In this document: in pieces, positions 43,751-45,189 of the stretch
How the letters are laid out: the number at the start of each line of letters is the position of its first letter
Position numbering within the stretch: the first letter of the stretch is position 1
NCBI GenBank assembly: GCA_045657105.1
Contig: JAZOSN010000018.1
Span: 1 to 45,189, forward strand
Reading direction: 5' to 3'
Length of the DNA: 45,189 bases
DNA from: SIG672 sp045657105
GTDB taxonomy: Bacteria > Bacillota > Clostridia > Oscillospirales > CAG-272
Position numbers and translations under genes: made by a program
The notes under the pieces: generated by a model
What the model was told of the DNA's origin: nothing
What the model saw: the letters and a program-made list of their open reading frames with translations, nothing else
Databases searched by the model: none

Positions 43751-43760
43751 CGTGCGACAT
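43734..43760 (-). CDS. Possible 8-codon leader overlapping the mfd start
   Basis: ATG at 43760 has the best-placed ribosome site in the region (AAGGAG at 43765-43770, four bases away) and encodes MSHDGTNF then TAA at 43736-43734, spanning the mfd ATG in a different frame. It may couple or dampen mfd translation. It may also be chance. Confidence 0.3.
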   Translation of the reverse strand: MSHDGTNF

Positions 43761-43800
43761 CTCACTCCTTTTAATTGAATTAATTGAAGTTTTTGAGTCC

Positions 43801-43848
43801 AAGGGCAACGCCCTTGAACGCAGTTATCCGGCAGTTTTGACTGCCGGT
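43801..43848. repeat. Two stem-loops between pth and mfd
   Basis: CAAGGGC-AAC-GCCCTTG (43801-43817) and CCGGCAGT-TTTG-ACTGCCGG (43829-43848). Neither has a T run, so they are unlikely to be simple terminators; the first shares flanks with the palindrome at 37944-37966. They may be an mRNA processing or stability element in the pth-mfd transcript. Confidence 0.75.
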
Positions 43849-43866
43849 GGGTATCTTTTATAAAAT

Positions 43867-44493
43867 TTAACTGTTGAATTTATTCATCGCGGTATCGATA
43901 TTGCCCGCGATCATAACTTCAAGCGCGTCAGCCGCTCTACTGTACGCCTCGGACATCGCCTTGCGGTCGTCCTCGGGGATATTTCCAAGCACCCATTTCA
44001 CAAGGTCATATTCAGGCGAGGGCTTCTCTCCGACTCCGAGCTTAATGCGCGGAAACTCGCTTGTCGAAAGATGCGCGATAATGCTCTTTATTCCGTTGTG
44101 TCCGCCCGCGCTTCCCTTTCGTCTGATACGAAGCGCACCGACTCCTATCGAAATGTCATCAAATATTACTATTATATTGTCGGCGGAGATATTATAGAAG
44201 TCTGCCGCCTCGCGTATTGCCTCGCCCGAATTATTCATATAGGTCTGCGGCTTCATAAGAAGAACTCTTTTGCCCGCGATAGTACATTCTCCGACGAGAG
44301 CTTTGAACTTTGCCTTATCAACTCTCGCGCGGTATTTGTCACATATAACGTCCATACACATAAAGCCCGCGTTATGGCGGTTATAGGTATATTCCTTGCC
44401 CGGATTTCCGAGTCCGACCACGATGTGTGTTATCGGTCCCGACGCCGTGGGAGTGCTGCTTTCTATTTGCTTAAATAAATCGAAGATCGACAT
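43867..44493 (-). CDS. pth: Peptidyl-tRNA hydrolase
   Basis: 208 residues. Releases tRNA from peptidyl-tRNA that has dropped off ribosomes. HIVVGLGNPGKEYTYNRHNAGF carries the catalytic H40; MKPQTYMNNSG and FDDISIGVGALRIRRKGSAGGHNG are the other family signatures. The first 20 residues precede the usual start of the domain and are Ser/Thr-rich; the start at 44493 is kept because AAGGATAAAG lies just upstream, while an ATG eight codons earlier lacks a site. It heads the pth-mfd-foldase run. The extra N-terminus is odd for Pth but harmless. Confidence 0.95.
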   Translation of the reverse strand: MSIFDLFKQIESSTPTASGPITHIVVGLGNPGKEYTYNRHNAGFMCMDVICDKYRARVDKAKFKALVGECTIAGKRVLLMKPQTYMNNSGEAIREAADFYNISADNIIVIFDDISIGVGALRIRRKGSAGGHNGIKSIIAHLSTSEFPRIKLGVGEKPSPEYDLVKWVLGNIPEDDRKAMSEAYSRAADALEVMIAGNIDTAMNKFNS

Positions 44494-44668
44494 AACTTTA
44501 TCCTTACTGAAAATCAAAGAAATTTTACCGCATTATAAACTATCTAATTATACAACATTTATTTCCTTTTCGCAAGAGCAAATTTTCATTTTTTTCGGGA
44601 CAAATGCGCCAAAAATGTTAAAATATTGTAAACTTCGCACACAATCTATTTATTATGCTTCCTCTTTA

Positions 44669-44677
44669 TGTTATAAT
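44669..44677 (+). promoter_or_regulatory. Extended -10 promoter of ppdK
   Basis: TGTTATAAT: TG at 44669-44670, one base, TATAAT at 44672-44677. The -35 is weak, as is usual with an extended -10. Confidence 0.7.
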
Positions 44678-44731
44678 ACTTCGGCAAACAGAAGAAAACA
44701 ATTTTACACTACACAACGGAGGTAAAAAATT

Positions 44732-44954
44732 ATGGCAAAGAAGTATTGCTATCTCTTCTCCGAGGGTAACGCAAGCATGCGTGAGATCCTTGGCGGTAAG
44801 GGAGCAAACCTCGCAGAGATGACCAATATCGGTCTTCCCGTTCCCCAGGGCTTCACAATTTCTACCGAAGCCTGCACTCAGTACTATGAGGACGGCCGTC
44901 AGATCAATGACGAGATCATGGCTGAAATCATGGAATACATTGTAAAGATGGAAG
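44732..44954 (+). CDS. ppdK: Pyruvate, phosphate dikinase, N-terminal 74 residues (cut by artefact)
   Basis: PPDK interconverts pyruvate and PEP with ATP and phosphate. The start MAKKYCYLFSEG, then ILGGKGANLAEMTNIGLPVP and GFTISTEACTQYY, are unmistakable; GGAGG precedes the ATG. Codon use is strongly biased as in highly expressed genes. The real reading stops at 44954: from 44955 the frame runs through adapter sequence to a chance stop at 45043, so the apparent 103-residue protein is false. The authentic continuation after KME is probably G-V-T, as seen in the inverted fragment at 45039-45113. Confidence 0.95.
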
Positions 44955-45038
44955 AAGTCGGAGGCCAAGCGGTCTTAGGAAGACAATTAGGAAAACCAAC
45001 TCCTTGGCTCACAGAACGACATGGCTACGATCCGACTT
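44955..45038. other. Sequencing-adapter artefact (MGI/BGI DNBSEQ adapter pair with index)
   Basis: 44955-44986 begins AAGTCGGAGGCCAAGCGGTC and matches the DNBSEQ read-1 adapter as I know it; 44987-44996 (TTAGGAAAAC) is a 10-base index; 44997-45038 begins CAACTCCTTGGCTCACAGAA and is the reverse complement of the read-2 adapter. This is not genomic DNA. Confidence 0.95.
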
Positions 45039-45113
45039 GGTAACGCCTTCCATCTTTACGATGTACTCCATGATTTCAGCCATGATCTCATCATTGATCT
45101 GACGGCCGTCCTC
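45039..45113 (-). other. Inverted 75-base ppdK fragment from another strain
   Basis: Its reverse complement repeats the ppdK reading at 44889-44954 with only synonymous differences (gac/gat, gaa/gag, att/atc), then continues GGCGTTACC (G-V-T). It is a short library insert between two adapters, joined in error. Confidence 0.9.
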
Positions 45114-45189
45114 AAGTCGGAGGCCAAGCGGTCTTAGGAAGACAATTAGGAAAACCAACTCCTTGGCTCACAGAACGACATGGCTACGA
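45114..45189. other. Second copy of the adapter artefact, cut by the window end
   Basis: Identical to 44955-45030 including the index TTAGGAAAAC. Trim. Confidence 0.95.

Noticed and set aside
44955..45043. A 103-residue version of the PPDK fragment ending at 45043
   Set aside because: From 44955 the frame reads adapter and index sequence; the stop is accidental.
44955..45189. Direct repeats of 76 bases flanking an inverted segment, resembling a mobile element or phase-variable inversion
   Set aside because: The repeated block is library adapter plus index, and the inverted segment is a 75-base strain variant of ppdK.
1..45189. CRISPR array, prophage, IS element or integron
   Set aside because: No regularly spaced repeats, cas, transposase, integrase or phage structural genes are recognisable.

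Overview
The window reads as a chromosomal piece of an endospore-forming, low-to-moderate GC Firmicute (class Clostridia), probably assembled from a metagenome. SpoIVA, a YlmC/YmxH protein, a SpoIID-like/peptidoglycan-binding gene set, class B sortase, PfkB and Clp families of clostridial type and vegetative TTGACA/TATAAT promoters all point that way. Most genes are ordinary housekeeping. Nothing indicates a prophage, IS element, integron or CRISPR array.

Layout. 1-604: 3' part of gapA with a strong terminator. 805-3151: three genes, likely one transcript, encoding a transthyretin-like domain protein, a SpoIID-like protein with three peptidoglycan-binding repeats, and a two-repeat peptidoglycan-binding protein; none has a signal peptide. 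3263-5626: a ClpC-like AAA+ unfoldase. 5737-5809: tRNA-Lys(TTT) with its own promoter and terminator. 5872-6789: a PflX-like radical SAM protein. 6825-15768 (minus strand): an orphan solute-binding lipoprotein, then (in transcription order from the right) ilvE, an RluA-family synthase, a DUF3810 membrane metalloprotein, murA, a second RluA-family synthase and lnt. 15965-17068: an exported Ig/SLH-like protein. 17113-17886: a zinc-ribbon membrane protein. 18078-22909: uvrB-uvrA. 23029-23994: sortase B. 24037-25810 (minus): spoIVA-ylmC. 25971-26897: an unknown membrane protein. 26960-29023: an EF-G-like GTPase lacking the catalytic His. 29212-32405 (minus): a divergent RnfC/RnfD-like pair followed by a TIGR01212 radical SAM gene.

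32594-34049 holds the wreck of a glycyl radical enzyme and its activase: internal deletions, an in-frame stop and a frameshift. It is followed by a 50-residue Cys-ended membrane protein on the minus strand, a PfkB-family protein whose GAGD motif is not recognisable, an alpha/beta hydrolase, ruvX, and a tandem pair of closely related unknown proteins of 331-333 residues (probably alpha/alpha toroids). 39087-44493 (minus) is the pth-mfd-foldase lipoprotein cluster. With uvrB and uvrA, the window holds most of transcription-coupled nucleotide excision repair.

The right end is not genomic. ppdK starts at 44732 but its reading is broken at 44955 by what I recognise as the MGI/BGI (DNBSEQ) library adapter pair with a 10-base index, then an inverted 75-base ppdK fragment from a slightly different strain, then the adapter again. 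Everything after 44954 should be trimmed.

The most interesting biology is the RnfC/RnfD-like pair without the other Rnf genes and with the RnfD flavinylation threonine apparently replaced, the tandem unknown pair, the degenerate PfkB protein, and the putative mother-cell SpoIID-like/peptidoglycan-binding cluster.
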